64,000 nucleotides of DNA from Ailurus styani. Lineage: Eukaryota; Chordata; Mammalia; Carnivora; Ailuridae. Shown in pieces: positions 1 through 14,783 of this stretch (its first letter is position 1; every line of letters begins with the position of its first letter). A program made the position numbers and the translations under genes. The notes beneath the pieces were generated by a model. It was not told the origin of the DNA, did no database searches, and worked only from the letters and a program-made list of their open reading frames with translations. The stretch is taken from positions 62,001 through 126,000 of the forward strand of contig LNAC01000165.1 of assembly GCA_002007465.1 (NCBI GenBank). The letters are read 5' to 3'.

Positions 1-1344
1 GGTAGAGATACAGATAGATTGATATATGTAAGCCTCATTGTAGCCACAAAGCAAAAACCAATAGCAAATACACAAAAGGTAGTAAGAAGGGAATCTAAAC
101 ATAACACTACAGAAAGTCATCAAACTGCAAGGGAGGAGGGCAAGAAAAGAAGAAAGGAATAGAAAGAAACTATGAAACAGCCAGAAAACAATTAACAAAG
201 ACAAGTACATAGCTATCTATAATTACTTTAACATAAATTCTCTAACAAAAATACAGAGTAGCTGAACAGATTTAAAAAAAAAAATAAGACCCTTCTATTT
301 GCTGCCTACAAGTGACTTGCCTCAGATATAAGGACACTCACACACTGAAACTGAAAGAAAAGAAAAAGGTATTTCATGCAAATGGAAACCAAAAGAAACC
401 TGGGATAGCTCCGCTTATAGCAGACAAATAAACTTTAAAACAAAGAATGAAATAAAAGGATGGGCATTACATAAAGATAAATGGATAAATCTGACAAGAA
501 TACATAACATTTATAAATAAGTATACACTTAGCATAGGAGCACCTACATATGTAAAGCAAATATTAACAGACCTACAATAATGATAGGAGAATTTAATAC
601 TCCACTATATACAGAATATTCCACTCAAAAGCAGCAAAAGACACATTCTTCTCAAGTACACATGAACATTCTCCAGGATAGATCATAATTCAGCTACAAA
701 ACAAGACTCAATATAAGAAGATGAAATCATATAAAACATTTTTTCAGACCACAATGATATAAAACTAGAAATTAATCATAAAAAGAAAACTGAAAAAAAT
801 TCACAAATATGTGAAGAACCAACATGCTACTGAACAAATGACTCGACAAAGAAATCAAAGGAGAAACAAAAAGAATACCTTGAGACAAATGAAAATTATA
901 ATACAATATACCAAAACCTATGGGCTATAGCAAAAGTAGTTCTAGGAGGAAAATTCATAGTAAGGAAGGCCACCCTCAGGAAACAAGAAAAACCTTAAAT
1001 GATCAAACATTACACCTAAATAATTAGAAAAAGAGGGGGGGGAATGAAGCCCCCAAAATAACATCAGAAATCAAAGAGGGGAAGTTACAACTGATACCAA
1101 AGAAATACCAAAAAAAAAATCATAAAGGACTATTATGAAAAATCATATGCCAACAAATTGAACAACCTAGAAAAAATGGATAAATTCCTAGAAACAGAAT
1201 CTTTTAAGACTAAATCATGAAGAAATAGAAAATCTGAATAGATTGATTACTAGCAAGGAGATGAATCAGTAATCAAAAACCTCCCAACAAATTCCAGGAC
1301 CAGAGGCATCATCGGTGAATTCTACCAAACATTCAAAGAAGTTT

Positions 1345-1548
1345 TCTCTTTTTTAAGACTTTATTTATTTATTTGAGAGAGACAAAGAGAGACAGACAGA
1401 GCACAAGCAGGGTGGGAGGGCAGAGGGAGAAGCAGCAGCAGACTCCCCGCTAAGCAGGGAGCCCAATATGGGGCTCAATCCCAGGACCCTGGGACCATGA
1501 CTTGAGCCAAAGGCAGATGTTAACTGACTGAGCCACCCAGGTGCCCCA
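1345..1548 (-). mobile_element. CAN-SINE in L1
   Basis: Reverse-oriented CAN-SINE: T-rich tail at the left, GAGCCACCCAGGTGCCCC head at the right end. Target-site duplication CAAAGAAGTTT at 1334-1344 and 1549-1559. Confidence 0.93.
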
Positions 1549-1746
1549 CAAAGAAGTTTCAATATCTATCCTCCTCAAACTCTTCTAAAAAATTGAATAT
1601 ATAGGAATGCTTCCAAAAGCCTTTTACAAGGCCAGCATTATCCTGGTACCAAAACCAAACAAGAACACCACAAAAAAAGAGAATTACATGCCAATATCTC
1701 TGATGAACACAGATGCCAAAATCCTCAATAAAATACTAGTAGCCCA

Positions 1747-1944
1747 GGGGCACCTGGGTGGCTCAGATGGTTAAGCATCTGCCTTCAGCTCATTCAGCTC
1801 AGGTCATGATCCCAGAGTGCCAGGATCAAGCCCCACATCTGGCTCCCCAACGAATGGGGAGCTTCTCCCCCTGCCCCTCACCCCACTTGTTCTCTCTCTC
1901 GTTCTTGCTCTCTCTCTCAAATAAAAATGAAAAATATATATATT
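1747..1944 (+). mobile_element. CAN-SINE in L1
   Basis: Head GGGGCACCTGGGTGGCTCAG at 1747, pyrimidine-rich CTCTCT stretch, then an AAATAAAAATG tail. Imperfect target duplication (AGTAGCCCA before, AGCAGCCCA after). Confidence 0.92.
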
Positions 1945-3976
1945 AGCAGCCCAAACTCAACACTACAGTAAAAAGATCGTACACCATGATCAAGTGGGAT
2001 TTGAAATGAAATCCTAAAAGATATGGAAGGATGAAATACCCATGAAAGGATGGCTCAGTATCTGCAAACCAGTCAACATGATTTATACCACATTCACAAA
2101 AGACAATAATCATATGATCATTGCAACAGACATGTGAAAAGAATGTGACTAAATTCAACATCCATTTATGATAAAAACTCTCAACAAAGTGAATATAAAG
2201 GAAATGTACCTCAACATAATAAAGGCCATATATGACAAGCTTACACCTAACATCATACTCAACAGTGAAAAGCTAAAAGCTTTTTCTCTAAGATCAAGAA
2301 CAGGACAAGAATTTTCAACTCTCACCACTTTTACTCAACACAGTATTGAAAATCCTAGACAGGACAATTAGGCAAGAAAAAGAAATTAAAAGTATCCAAA
2401 TTGGAAAGGAAAAAGTAAAACTGTCACTATTTGCAAACAACATGATTTTATATAGAGAAAACTCTAAAAACTCCACAAAAAGAAAAACAAAAGAAAAACA
2501 AAAAAACTTGTTAGAACACAAATTCAGTAAAGTTGCAGGATTCAAAATCAACATACAAATGTCTGTAAATTTCATACACTAACAGCAAACTCTCAGAAAG
2601 AGAAGTTAAGAAAACAATCCCATTTACAGTTGCATCAAAAAGAATAAAATCCTAGGAACAAGTTTAATCAAGAAGGTGAAAGACCTGTACACTAAAAACC
2701 TATAAGACACTGATGAAAGAAATTAAAAGAATACACAAATGGAAAAATATTCTGTGCTCATGGATTTAAAAATTAATATTACTAAAATGGCCATATTACC
2801 CAAAACAATCTATAGATTGAACAAAATCTATCCAAAATCCCAATGGCATTTTTCACAAAAATAGAACAATCCTGAAATTTCTATGAAACCACAAAAGAGC
2901 CCAAATAGCCAAAGCAATCTTGAGAAAGAAGAACAAAGCTAAATCACACTCCTTGATTTCAAACTATATTACAAAGCTAGAGTAACCAAAATAGTATGGT
3001 ATTCCCATAAAGACAGATACATAGATCAACAGGACAAAATAGTCCAGAAATAAGCTTTTGCATGTATGGGCAATTAATTTATTACAAAGGAGTAAAGAAT
3101 ATACAATGGCGATAGGAGAGTCTCTTCAATAAATGATATCAGGAGAACTGGACTGCCTTATGCAAAAGAATGAAACTGGACCACTATCCTACCCTATATA
3201 AAAATTAATTCAAAATGGATTAAAGACCTGAATGTAAGACTTGGAACCATAAAATCCTTACAAGAAAAAAAATAGGCAATAAGCTCCTTGTTATTGCTCT
3301 TGGCAAAATTTTTTTTGGATCTGACTCCAAGGTAATATCAACAAAAGCAAAAATAAACAAATGTGCTTACATCAAACTAAAAACCTCTGCACAACAGAGG
3401 AAACCATCAACAAAATAAAAGGGCAACCTACTGAATGGAAGAAGGTATTTGTAAATCATATATTTGACAAGGAGTTAATATACAAAATAAATAAAGAACT
3501 CATACAATCCAATTAAAAAATGGGCAGAGGATCCAAATAAACATTTCTTCACACAAATGGCAAACAGGTATATGAAAAGATGCTCAACATCACTGTCATC
3601 AGGAAAATGCAAATCAAAATCACAATGAGATATCTTGCTAATGTCTATCAGAATGGTTGCTATCAAAAAAACATGAAATAACAAGTGTTGGCGAGGATAT
3701 AGAAAAAAGGGAACCCTCATTCACTATTGGTAGGAATGCAAATTTGTGTGGCAACTGTGGAAAACAGTATGGAAATTACTCAAAAAACTAAAAACAGAAC
3801 CACCATATGATCCAGCATTTCCACTTCTGGTTATTTATCTAAAGAAAAATGAAAATACTAATTCAAAAACATATATGCATCCCTATGTTCATTGTGGTAT
3901 TATTCACAATAACCAAGATATGAAAACAACCAGTGCCGTCTGTTGTTGATAGATGAATGGATAAAGATGCAATATC

Positions 3977-3979
3977 TCT

Positions 3980-4017
<38 letters not shown>

Positions 4018-4027
4018 TGCACACACG
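3977..4027. repeat. (TC)n(AC)n compound microsatellite
   Basis: About 14 TC units followed by about 10 AC units inside the L1 3' UTR. Confidence 0.9.
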
Positions 4028-4490
4028 GTAGCATACTATTCAGCCATTTAAAATCAAATCTTCATTTGCAACAACGTGAATAGAACTTGAGAGTATGCTG
4101 AGTGAAATAAGTAAGACAGAGAAAAGGACAAACACTATATGATTTCACTTAATATGTGGAATCTAAAAAACAAAACAAAACTGATAGATGAAGAGATTGA
4201 TGGTTGCCAGATAGGAGGGGTTTGAGAGGTGGGGTATTTGATGAGAAAAGGATTGAAGGGTGCAAACTTACAGTCATAAAATACATAAATCATAGAGATG
4301 TAATGTACAGCATGGTGACTATAGTCAATAATACCATATGTATATTATGTAACTTTATATAGTGACAAGGGAAACTAGATAATTGTGGTGATCATTTCAC
4401 AGTGTATACCAATACTGAATCTTTGTTATATACCTGAAAGTAATAGAATGTTATATGTCAATTATGCCTTAATTTAAACATTTCTAAAAA

Positions 4491-4730
4491 TCACACTACC
4501 CAACTGATTTTCAAGTAGATGACTTCCAGACTGAACTGTGAGAAAACTTGAAAGTTAAAGGACACCTTAAAAGTAAACATATGGTTCCAGGTCTACTATA
4601 AACAACTATTATTTCTCACCAAGTTCCCAGTTATCTATGTTATAGAGATAAGTAGAGGAACAAAGGATACTACTATTAAGTCCAAAACTGATAAATCTGA
4701 GATTTTACCCCATTATAAATATATCCCATG
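4491..4730. other. Intron 2 sequence with no recognisable element
   Basis: AT-rich sequence between the L1 3' end and the TA-rich tract. I see no exon, splice pair or repeat family. Confidence 0.5.
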
Positions 4731-5020
4731 TATACAGGTATGCATTTCTATGTTACATATATATTACACCACAGGTATAAACATATGTTTGTCATATATT
4801 GTATGTGTTACTTAGATACTATGTATTTTCATACATATTATATATCATTTCAATCTATTATTATCCTTCTCAGGTATAAATATATGTATGTGTGTATATA
4901 TATGTATATATATTCATATTATATAATATATGAAAAGGCATGACTAAATTCAACATCCATTTATGACAGTAATTCTCCACAAATGGGTATAATACACACA
5001 CACATATATATATATACACA

Positions 5021-5052
<32 letters not shown>

Positions 5053-5095
5053 CTGTATACATATACAGATACACAAATATATATATGCCTTAGAA
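4730..5095. repeat. TA/CA-rich low-complexity tract with embedded L1 scrap
   Basis: Degenerate TATG/TA/CA repeats, purest as (TA)n at about 5025-5052. A short L1 ORF2 fragment (4932-4992) sits between the two AT-rich arms; see the separate finding. Confidence 0.8.
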
Positions 5096-5300
5096 GGATA
5101 ATAACAGGTTGAATTATCTGAGAATCCAATAGAATAGAGACTTAGATGTAAAACTAAGTTGCTTTAAAGAAAATATTTTAATTTAACTTTTTTGCATGAC
5201 TGTGAATGAACTATGAGTACATGATTCCTACTCACCCCACATACAGCTATGATACTATATATGAAGCTGAAGAAATACCCTCTATAAGAATTGAAATCTA

Positions 5301-5504
5301 GGGGTGCCTGGGTGGCTCAGTCGGTAAAACATCTGCCTTTGGCTCAGGTCATGATCTCAGGGTACTGGGATCAAGTCCCACATCAGGCTCCCTGCTCAGT
5401 GGGGAGTCTGCTTCTCCCTCTCCCTCTACATGCCACTCTCCTTGTTTGTGCTTACTCTCTTCGTAAAATAAATAAATAAAATATTTAAAAAATAAAAAAA
5501 TAAA
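5301..5504 (+). mobile_element. CAN-SINE
   Basis: Starts GGGGTGCCTGGGTGGCTCAG and ends in a long (AAATA)n tail. Flanking duplications AATTGAAATCTA and AATTGAAACCTA differ at one base. Confidence 0.93.
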
Positions 5505-5879
5505 AATTGAAACCTACATGGGGAACAAAGGGTCTCAGAGTGAGAGGTGTGCCCCACACAGGTCCTCCTCATCTTTCGATTCAGGATGGGGTAGAAGTAG
5601 TACTGAGGCTGACTGTCTGCTTCTGCTCTCCTCAGGGAGACATGATCTGCCCACATGCACACACTCATGCCAACACTGTTAGAGGTACAGAAGCTAATAA
5701 TGGCAGAGGAAACTCATGCTCACCGAATTTAATAATCCACCTCCTCTTTCCAATAATAAATGTGAACAACTGAGAATTTCCAGTTACACTTAAAACCAAC
5801 AACAAAAAAGAGAAAGGCCAAAATGAGTAGAGAACAACGGATTCTGGAGGAAACAAGATAACTGCAGTAAGAGAAGAGG

Positions 5880-6330
5880 ACTTCAAAATCATTCTCATTA
5901 GTATTATAAGAAAGACTCTAGAATATATCCATTTACAAGCCAGAATAAACTAACATACAAAAAGGGAATAACAAAATAAGTAAGAATCCCATGAAAAATA
6001 AGGATACAATTATCAAAATTAAGGGAAAAAATTAGTTGAGTTGGAAGAAAAAAAAAATGAAGTCTCCCAAAATGTAAAACAATAAAACCTAGAGGTGAAA
6101 ATATTTTTAAGTCAAGAATAAGATATAAATCCACGAGGTCCAACATCCATCTAAGGAGGATCTTTAACAACAGAACAAAAACAGAACAAAGGAGGAGAAA
6201 TAATCAAATAGCAGAAGAAAATCCTTACAGCCTAAAACACGACCCTTCAGCAATTGTGGTTCAGCAAAAATGAAAAATAACTCAGAAACACAACATCACT
6301 AAAGGTCAGGACATCTCAATGGGTGCCTCT
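5880..6330 (+). mobile_element. Ancient L1M/HAL1-like LINE fragment
   Basis: Purine-rich sequence with the order seen in old L1M/HAL1 elements, including a CACGAGGTCCAACATCCATC block. Heavily decayed; family assignment is from memory of the consensus and not certain. Confidence 0.45.
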
Positions 6331-6334
6331 TTTC

Positions 6335-7080
6335 AATTCTTTTCTCTGGATCCTCTTCTCTTTGTTCTCTAAATTGTATGGACATGAGGGCTTATTATTT
6401 TCACTTCTTTTCTTTGTCTCTGCTAAATTTCACTCGTTCACTAAATGATCTCATCTAAACTCATCATTTCGTGGAGTGCATGGGTGGCTTAGTCACCTAA
6501 GCATCTGACTCAATCAATGATCTCAGAGTCATGATATCAATCCCCCCTTCAGGTTCCACACTCAGCATCTCCCTCTGCCCCTCACCCGACTCGTGCTCTC
6601 TCTCTTTCTAGAAAAAATAAATAAATCTTTAAAAATAAATAAATAATGAACTCATTACTTTGAATGTCATCCATATATCGATAACCCCAATTTCATCTGT
6701 CCATTCGCAATCTCTCCACAAAACTCTAGACATCAAATTGATTTCCTTTCTGGCATCTAACCTACATTTCAAATATATCACGTCTACAATAGAATTATCA
6801 TCTCAATCCATACTCCAGAGTGCTCATCTCCTTGTCCTTCCCATCTCACAAAACAGGTCACCATTAATCCAGTTGTTCAGGCTACAAAATCATAGGTCAT
6901 ACTTAACCCCTCTCTTCCTCATTTTCTGCCTTCAATCCATCAGCAAGGTCAACAGCTCGCATGGATTTACAAGAATGGTATGCCCAAGAAGAACATGAAT
7001 TCCGTAACACTATGATGAAGTTGCATCCTCTCTTCTACCATTCACTGCCCTGTCTTTACTAATTATATCTCTCATTCAAA
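6335..7080. repeat. Ancient interspersed repeat remnant, family not assigned
   Basis: Sequence either side of the SINE at 6472-6646 resembles a widespread old mammalian repeat with blocks such as CCAGTTGTTCAGGCTA and CAATCCATCAGCAA. It leaves a 112-codon open frame at 6660-6998 with no protein-family features. A likely relative in the opposite orientation lies at 9740-10300. Confidence 0.4.
6472..6646 (+). mobile_element. CAN-SINE, older diverged copy
   Basis: Diverged head (GTGCATGGGTGGCTTAG), CTCTCTCT stretch and AAATAAATCTTT tail. Imperfect flanking repeats AACTCATCATTTC and AACTCATTACTTT support a retroposed insertion. Confidence 0.85.
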
Positions 7081-8835
<1,755 letters not shown>

Positions 8836-8946
8836 TTTCAGATGGGAAATTATCACGGAGATTAACTACATTGCCCAAGGTCACAAAACTAGCAAGTGCC
8901 AAGCTAGTAGCAAACTGATACCCCTAGATCCCCATCTTTCAGGCAC
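8836..8946 (-). mobile_element. MIR SINE fragment
   Basis: Contains the MIR core in reverse: TTTTCAGATGGGAAATTA, then TGCCCAAGGTCACAAAACTAG and an imperfect end. Confidence 0.8.
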
Positions 8947-9675
8947 CTGATACCTTCATGTTGTTTTCTGCCTACTTCACAAGCACCAGCACACACCATC
9001 CTCCCTCCATGGAGTGAACCAAAGGAAACAGAGATGGAAGAACATGTCTCTGAAAACACTATTTGCCTAGATCACATTCTCCCCAATATCAACTACACTA
9101 GTAAACAGATCCTTTATTTCTATGAAATTATAATGCATACATTATTTCTATTCACCCTTCTTATGTGACCACCTCATTTCAAATCATTCCTTTCCTTAAA
9201 CTACCTAATTTTCTTATACTGTCTTTAATACAAAAAAAAGGTAAGCAAAATAAAAATATAAATAAGTCATATTTGTTACAAATATAAAAATATGACTCAT
9301 TTGTTCCTTACTCTCTCTTCTAGAATATTTTACCTAAACTTATTTGGCATAAAATCTCAAAAGCGAAAAAATCCTTAAGTCACTGGACCATTAGGATATA
9401 ACTCCCTTCCATCAGGTAGGAGGTATAAGATGGCTCCTTTAATAAACCATCACTGATCCTCCTAGATCAGACTTCTCCTTTTCTCATGATGGCTACAAGG
9501 CACTACACCAACTGGTCCTTTACCCTTGATATTTAATAGATGAAAACCAAACTATACTAGCAACTCCACTTCTAGAAACATCAAATAGAAATATAACAAG
9601 AATAAAAAAGATACATAGAGACACATGTGTGAATAATACTATTTTAATAGCACACACTCTAAGCTATATAAGTTC
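8947..9675. other. Intron 1, no element recognised
   Basis: AT-rich sequence with a short repeated TATAAATAAGTCATATTTG-like motif near 9255-9300. No exon or repeat family supported. Confidence 0.4.
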
Positions 9676-9745
9676 ATCTATTCATTTTTTCACAAATACT
9701 TATTAAATGTCAGCTACATGATCTACACTGTGATAAGTCATGTTA
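9676..9745 (-). mobile_element. L2 LINE 3' fragment
   Basis: TATTCATTTTTTCACAAATACTTATTAAATGTC resembles the reverse of the L2 3' end (ATTCATTCAACAAATATTTATTGAGC). Short and diverged. Confidence 0.5.
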
Positions 9746-10300
9746 AGGATTTTGATATTTTCCATAGGAACAACAAAAAAATGAAATATTTTAAGTAGGC
9801 TGGTAACATGACCAAATTTTTATTTTGAAAGTATCTCTCTGATTACAGAGTAAAATTAATTCAAATGCAATGAGATTAAAGCAAAAATGCCATTTAAGAA
9901 ACTATTGCTCTAGCCCAGGCAGGATATGATGAAAGCCTGGAGGTAGAAGTGGAAACGAGTGGGCAGATACAGGAAGGAAAAACCACAGGACATGGTGATT
10001 AACTAGATATGGGAGGTGAAGGAGAAAGGGAGGCAACAATGACTCTAGGCTTCTGGCAAATATAACTCAATATATGATGGTATCATTCACTAAGATGTGA
10101 AATCTGTAATACATTGGGAGGGAAGATCACCAGTCTGGTTTTTGGACTTGAAGTGCCATTTAGATACAAAAAGAGATGTTAAGTACAGAGTTGGCATTAT
10201 CAGTTTGACAGACCAGAGAGCTGGAGTAGAAAAATAAATCTATGAGTCATCTAAGTGTAAACAGCAATTGAGGCAAGGCTTCAGATGAGTCATGAAGAAA
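9746..10300. repeat. Ancient interspersed repeat remnant, family not assigned
   Basis: Blocks such as GGTAACATGACCAAATTTTT, CCAGGCAGGATATGATGA and GGAGGTGAAGGAGAAAGGGAGGC fit a common old mammalian repeat whose reverse complement resembles 6335-7080. I cannot name the family with confidence. Confidence 0.4.
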
Positions 10301-10420
10301 AACAATAGTGATGTAGAAGAAAAGTTTTCTAGAACCAAGAACGAAAACATCCCAACATTTAATAGTTGGATAAAGAAGGACGAGCTTACAAAGAACGTAT
10401 AACATGCAAGAGACGGTGAG

Positions 10421-10609
10421 TGCAAGCAAGAAGAGGAGCAGAGGGAGAGGGAGAGAGAGAGAAACCTAAGCAGACTCCATGCTCAGCACAGAGCCTGACG
10501 GGGGGGTGGGGAGGGCTGTGAAGGGGGGCTTGATCTCAAACCCTGAAATCATGACCTGAGCTGAAACCAAAAATTGGACACTTAACAGACTGAGCCACCC
10601 AGGTGCCCC
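10421..10609 (-). mobile_element. CAN-SINE, tail end lost
   Basis: Reverse copy ending GAGCCACCCAGGTGCCCC. The A-tail side (left) is missing and the body holds a G-rich insertion at about 10500-10530. Confidence 0.88.
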
Positions 10610-11759
10610 TAGACTTACAACAATTTAAATGTTATAACTTAAATAAATACAATTACTTAACCAACACATTACTTCAAATAGTTCTACAAGTTTGAAAGCT
10701 CAGGTTAAAATAAGTTTATTTTTTACAAAATCAGAAGTTTTAAAGTTATATTGCATAAGCAAAATCTACTGGATAGTTCAGTCCACTTAAAATTAAAATT
10801 CTAATTATTATTCATGTTATTTTATTTGATTCAATCCTCTTTGGAGTTTAATTACCTAGAAATTTTTATTTCTAGCACATGAACATAAAATCTGAACCTA
10901 ACGCATTAATCGCTAATTTTAGCTAGTAATTCACCCAAATCATATGTCTCTCATGCCCCATCTGTTACTACCTCAGAAGCTATTGGTTCATAAAGTTGTA
11001 CAAACGTGGTATAATCATTACCAACTCTTTGGCATTTTGATATTCTTTTCTAGTGGCAAAAGCAAAACAAAATAAAACACACAAAAAAAATCTTTTTGTT
11101 CAATCAACTGTCTCTTTAAAAGAGTGGATCCTGTTCCAGTTGAGCACTTTGATAAATTGCAATACGCAATAGTAGAAAATAGCTGAGTTTGCTGCTAGGG
11201 AAGGGAGACGGCTGAACTGCTTTGTAGACTAGGGGACTCAGATGCAGTCAAGGAAGGACAGGATGGGAGAAAAGGATGTGAAGATTAAGAAGAAGGAAAG
11301 GTAAGATGGAGAAAGAGGAAAGAGAAGAAAGGATTCAGGTAGTAAACTACATAAGGTGAAGCAGATAATCAAAACAAGATGGTCAAGAGAACACCAAAGA
11401 GCAGGTAAAGGCAAACACTGTAATATTTTATTTGAAGTTGTCTGCCCTTCTGTTATTTTCTCTCTTCTCCTCTTCCCCAACTACCAATATAACCTACTAC
11501 AATCACACAAATTTTTTGTGTAGAGAAAGAGAAGACAGTCCACTAATAAAAATTTATTTAAAAACTGGATTCCTTGTCTATACTGACTTGATGTAGCACA
11601 AGGTAGCCTAAGCAAAGTCACAAGAAGGTGGATCTGCTAAGCAGAGCAGAAGCAAGAAATCAAAGTCAAGGATGAACGTGAGGATGTAAACCTTCGTTGC
11701 TTATACAGGCATCTTAGAGAGGTTCCAATCTCCCAAATCTACAGGAATAGGGACTAATT

Positions 11760-11915
11760 ATACATATATAGTAAAATAAAGAGAACATATATATTTATAT
11801 TATATATACTTATAATATATAAATACAAATGTTTGTATTATATATAAATAATACATTTATAAATATATTTATATATATTTATAGAATAAATAGAATATAT
11901 ATATTGCATACACAT
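11760..11915. repeat. TA-rich low-complexity tract
   Basis: Runs of ATATAT and TATAAATA units over about 150 bp. Confidence 0.85.
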
Positions 11916-12527
11916 AGAATGACGTGTTAAGAAATAAAGCAATGAGCTCTAATAAGAAAGTGATAACTAATACAAGACTTACATAGAACATTTTCATTTA
12001 CAAGATTTTTACCTTATTTCATTAAAGAAATGCACAAATCTTAAATGAAAAAAATATAAGTAGACAACACTTCCTGCTAATGGCAAAACCAATGTTACTT
12101 GGCTAATGAAAACTAGGAAATCAATGACCACACGGGTGTATGAAGGAAATTCTGTACTAACTCAGACAGGTGGACAAAGCGCCATTCCTGTGTAACAGTA
12201 TTGCACTAAAATAATAGGTTTATATAGTTAAGAGTGCCATGCCTACAGTTACAGCTGAAATAACTCCTAAGAAAAATCCACTACGAAGCAACCCAACATA
12301 TTTGAGAAGAGCTCTGAGGGTTTTGGTTAAAAATAATAATAACTACAAACACAAATAAGTGGCCCACTTAGCAATGATAAAAACAGGAATTAGACTTTGA
12401 GATAACAAGGGTTTTCTGTGGTAGATATGAAAATATTACTTGTGAAGGAGGCTAGAGTTTGGAGCATCAAGAGAGAAAATATCAAATGTGACAGGGTGAT
12501 TATGGTTATGAACCAAACACCTGGCTC

Positions 12528-12605
12528 AGGTGTGTGTGTGTGTGCGTGTGCGTGTGTGAGCAAGTGTGCGTGCATGCACTTGTATATATATGTGTATGCA
12601 TCTAT
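12528..12605. repeat. Interrupted (TG)n microsatellite
   Basis: TG/CG alternation with interruptions, then TATATATGTGTATG. Confidence 0.85.
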
Positions 12606-13312
12606 GTGATTGTCTTTCCATGTCGAAGACTAGTGATAAATGGTGATTGCTATTTTTATGGCAAATAAGTTGAAATGTGGGATACATAAACATCATCCTT
12701 TCAGTACATCTGGACATAGAAACTTATCTAATTCTGTTAGTCAAAAATGAGCCACTCAGCCTAAGACATTTACTTAATGGAATTCCAAGTCAGCAGGCTC
12801 ATACCTTTGTACACAATAGGCCTGGCCTTTTTTGTTCTCGTTAATAACCAGACTTAAGACCATTCATATATGCTTCAAATTCTATGAGATAATCAACAAG
12901 AGTCCTTGAGACAGTTGTTTGGTAGGCAGGTATGATGGGTTGGTCCTCTCAAGGGTGAGCTTGTGGTGCGCAAAAAAGGGGAATGGCAGGAGTGAGTAAT
13001 AAAGCTTAACCTTGGACCCACTCTCTGCCAAGCCTCCAGAGGAGATCTTTTAAGTAAAAGTCCTAGAATAATCTTGATCAGTTCCAGCTAAGAATTTTAA
13101 GAGAAAAAAAAAATCAACTTCTGGTAACCATACAGAGCAAAAAACATTAGAAGGGGAAATTTCCATGATTACAGAAAAGATGTGGGTGAAATGGAAGCTT
13201 ATATCAAGTTAGGTTGAAAACACATAATAAGGAGGGAAAAAAGAACTTATAGAAAAAGAAAATTTTAACAGCTCTTTTCTTAAAAGATTTACTAATATGT
13301 AACATCTTCATT

Positions 13313-13697
13313 GTGATGAACTAAATTATGTTTCCCCTAAATTTATACATTGAAACTCTAAACCCCAATGTGGATTGTACCTAGATATTGGGCTTTTAGG
13401 GAGGTAATTAAGGTTAAATAAAATCATAAGGGTGAGGCCCTAATCCAATAAGACAGGTGTCTACAAAAAGGGGAAGGGACACCAGAGCTGTCTCTCCGTG
13501 CAGACCGGGAAGAAACACCACATGAGGACACAGTGAGAAGGCAGCCATCGGCAAGCCAGGAAGAGTTCCACTAGGAACCAAATCTGATGGCTCTCTGATC
13601 TGGGACCTCCTGCTTCCAGAACTGTATGAAAATAAATGTTTGTCCTATGTCACCAGTCTATAATATTTTGCTGTAGCAGCCCAAGCAGACTAATGAA
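13313..13697 (+). mobile_element. Solo LTR of MaLR type (MST/MLT-like)
   Basis: Matches the MaLR LTR plan: a 5' block around TATACATTGAAACTCTAAAC, GGTGAGGCCCTAATCC, CATGAGGACACAGTGAGAAG, then CCAGAACTGTATGAAAATAAAT (polyadenylation region) and a 3' end GCAGCCCAAGCAGACTAATG. About 385 bp, no internal retroviral sequence next to it, so a solo LTR. Confidence 0.8.
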
Positions 13698-13699
13698 CT

Positions 13700-14581
13700 C
13701 ATATATATATATGAAATATTCTGGAGTTTAATCCAGTTCGTATTCAATATTATTGAGAGCTTATGTATCCAGTCCTGTTGTAGAGGAAGGTTGACAAATA
13801 AAATTTAAAACATGTTTCCCACCATGAATGAACCCATGTTCATTAGACAAAGGTTACACAAAGCAATTAGTGAATGAAACAAAGCCGCCCTAAAGGATGA
13901 AAATAACTGTAAAACCATATGATAAAGTACTAACACATAAACAGAATATTCAAGAATGGCCAATAGGCTTCTTTCCAATGCCATCTTCAATATAGGGTGA
14001 CTGGAATGTTATGTTGAAATGCATTGTAAGGAGCAACTGGCTCACTAGGAAAGAAAACTATGATAGATTTATAATGTTTCCATGGAAGTAGAGGACTGAA
14101 AACCAGGGATGGCTGGATCAGTGTGAGCCGCACTTCCCAAGACAGGATCTGTGACGGAGGGGACAGCTCTCAGGCTGTGACTGACAACAGGGCATGCAAA
14201 TACATAACAGGGCCACAGCAATGTATGAATGAGAATGATTCGAAGCAGGAAATAGATAAGAGCAACAAATCTGTTTGTTCCAGTGGGTAGAATGACAACC
14301 AAATACAGAGTCGTTGTGGGTTCATATTATCTACCAAATTCTAAAGCAGACACTGTTAAACAACTGACTTGCAAAAGCAGAGAACAGACTTACCAAAACT
14401 CTAGCCATTATTTAAGAAGTCAGATTTTTTTTTTAATGTGGAAGATTTACATTAATTAGTGATTCATGATGATACGCACATCTCAAAATGGGAGGCATCT
14501 CAGGGATTGAAACGTCACTTGAAAAGGATCCCAAACAATGGCATAACCAGGAGACTAACTTCCATTTAAAATTAAGTACAG
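13700..14581. other. Intron 1, no element recognised
   Basis: AT-rich sequence after the LTR. A short stretch near 14090-14180 is GC-richer, but no family or exon could be supported. Confidence 0.4.
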
Positions 14582-14783
14582 AGCGCCTGGATGGCTCAGT
14601 TGGTTAAGGGGCTGCTTTCAGCTCAAGGTCCTGGGATTGAGCCCCACATCAGGCTTCCCAGGCTCTGCAAGGAATCTGCTTCTCCCTCGCCCTCTGCCTG
14701 CCATTTCCCCTGCTTGTGCTCTCTCTCTCTCTCTGTCAAATAAATAAATAAAATATTTTAAAATAAATAAATACAATTAAATA
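14582..14783 (+). mobile_element. CAN-SINE
   Basis: Head GCGCCTGGATGGCTCAG, long CTCTCT stretch, AAATAAATAAATAAAATATTTT tail region. Flanks AATTAAGTACA and AATTAAATACA are a diverged target duplication. Confidence 0.9.

Larger units (their letters stand above)
1..4490 (+). mobile_element. Old L1 LINE, ORF2 and 3' UTR, decayed, 5' end outside window
   Basis: The A-rich strand reads like L1 ORF2 in order: the endonuclease-proximal part (about 300-950), the stretch around 1090-1345 and 1560-1745 matching the reverse transcriptase region, then 1950-3960, and an L1 3' UTR to about 4490. Stops and indels break every frame, so no ORF2 protein survives; only pieces of 60-80 codons remain open. Two SINEs (1345-1548 and 1747-1944) are inserted in it, which makes it older than the CAN-SINE expansion. 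Divergence and 3' UTR type suggest an L1MA/L1MB-age element; the subfamily is inferred from memory of the consensus. It lies in EPM2A intron 2, antisense to the gene. Confidence 0.85.
10610..13312. other. Intron 1 stretch without recognised genes
   Basis: Mostly AT-rich. It holds a TA-rich tract (11760-11915) and a TG-rich tract (12528-12605). No exon with paired splice sites or recognisable protein similarity on either strand. Confidence 0.45.

Noticed and set aside
5291..5479. Recurring small frames with a GAWVAQ..KHLPSAQVMI-type peptide, at many sites
   Set aside because: All lie inside CAN-SINEs and are translations of the same non-coding element.
6660..6998. 112-codon plus-strand frame
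   Set aside because: It falls in an old interspersed repeat remnant and has no family features.
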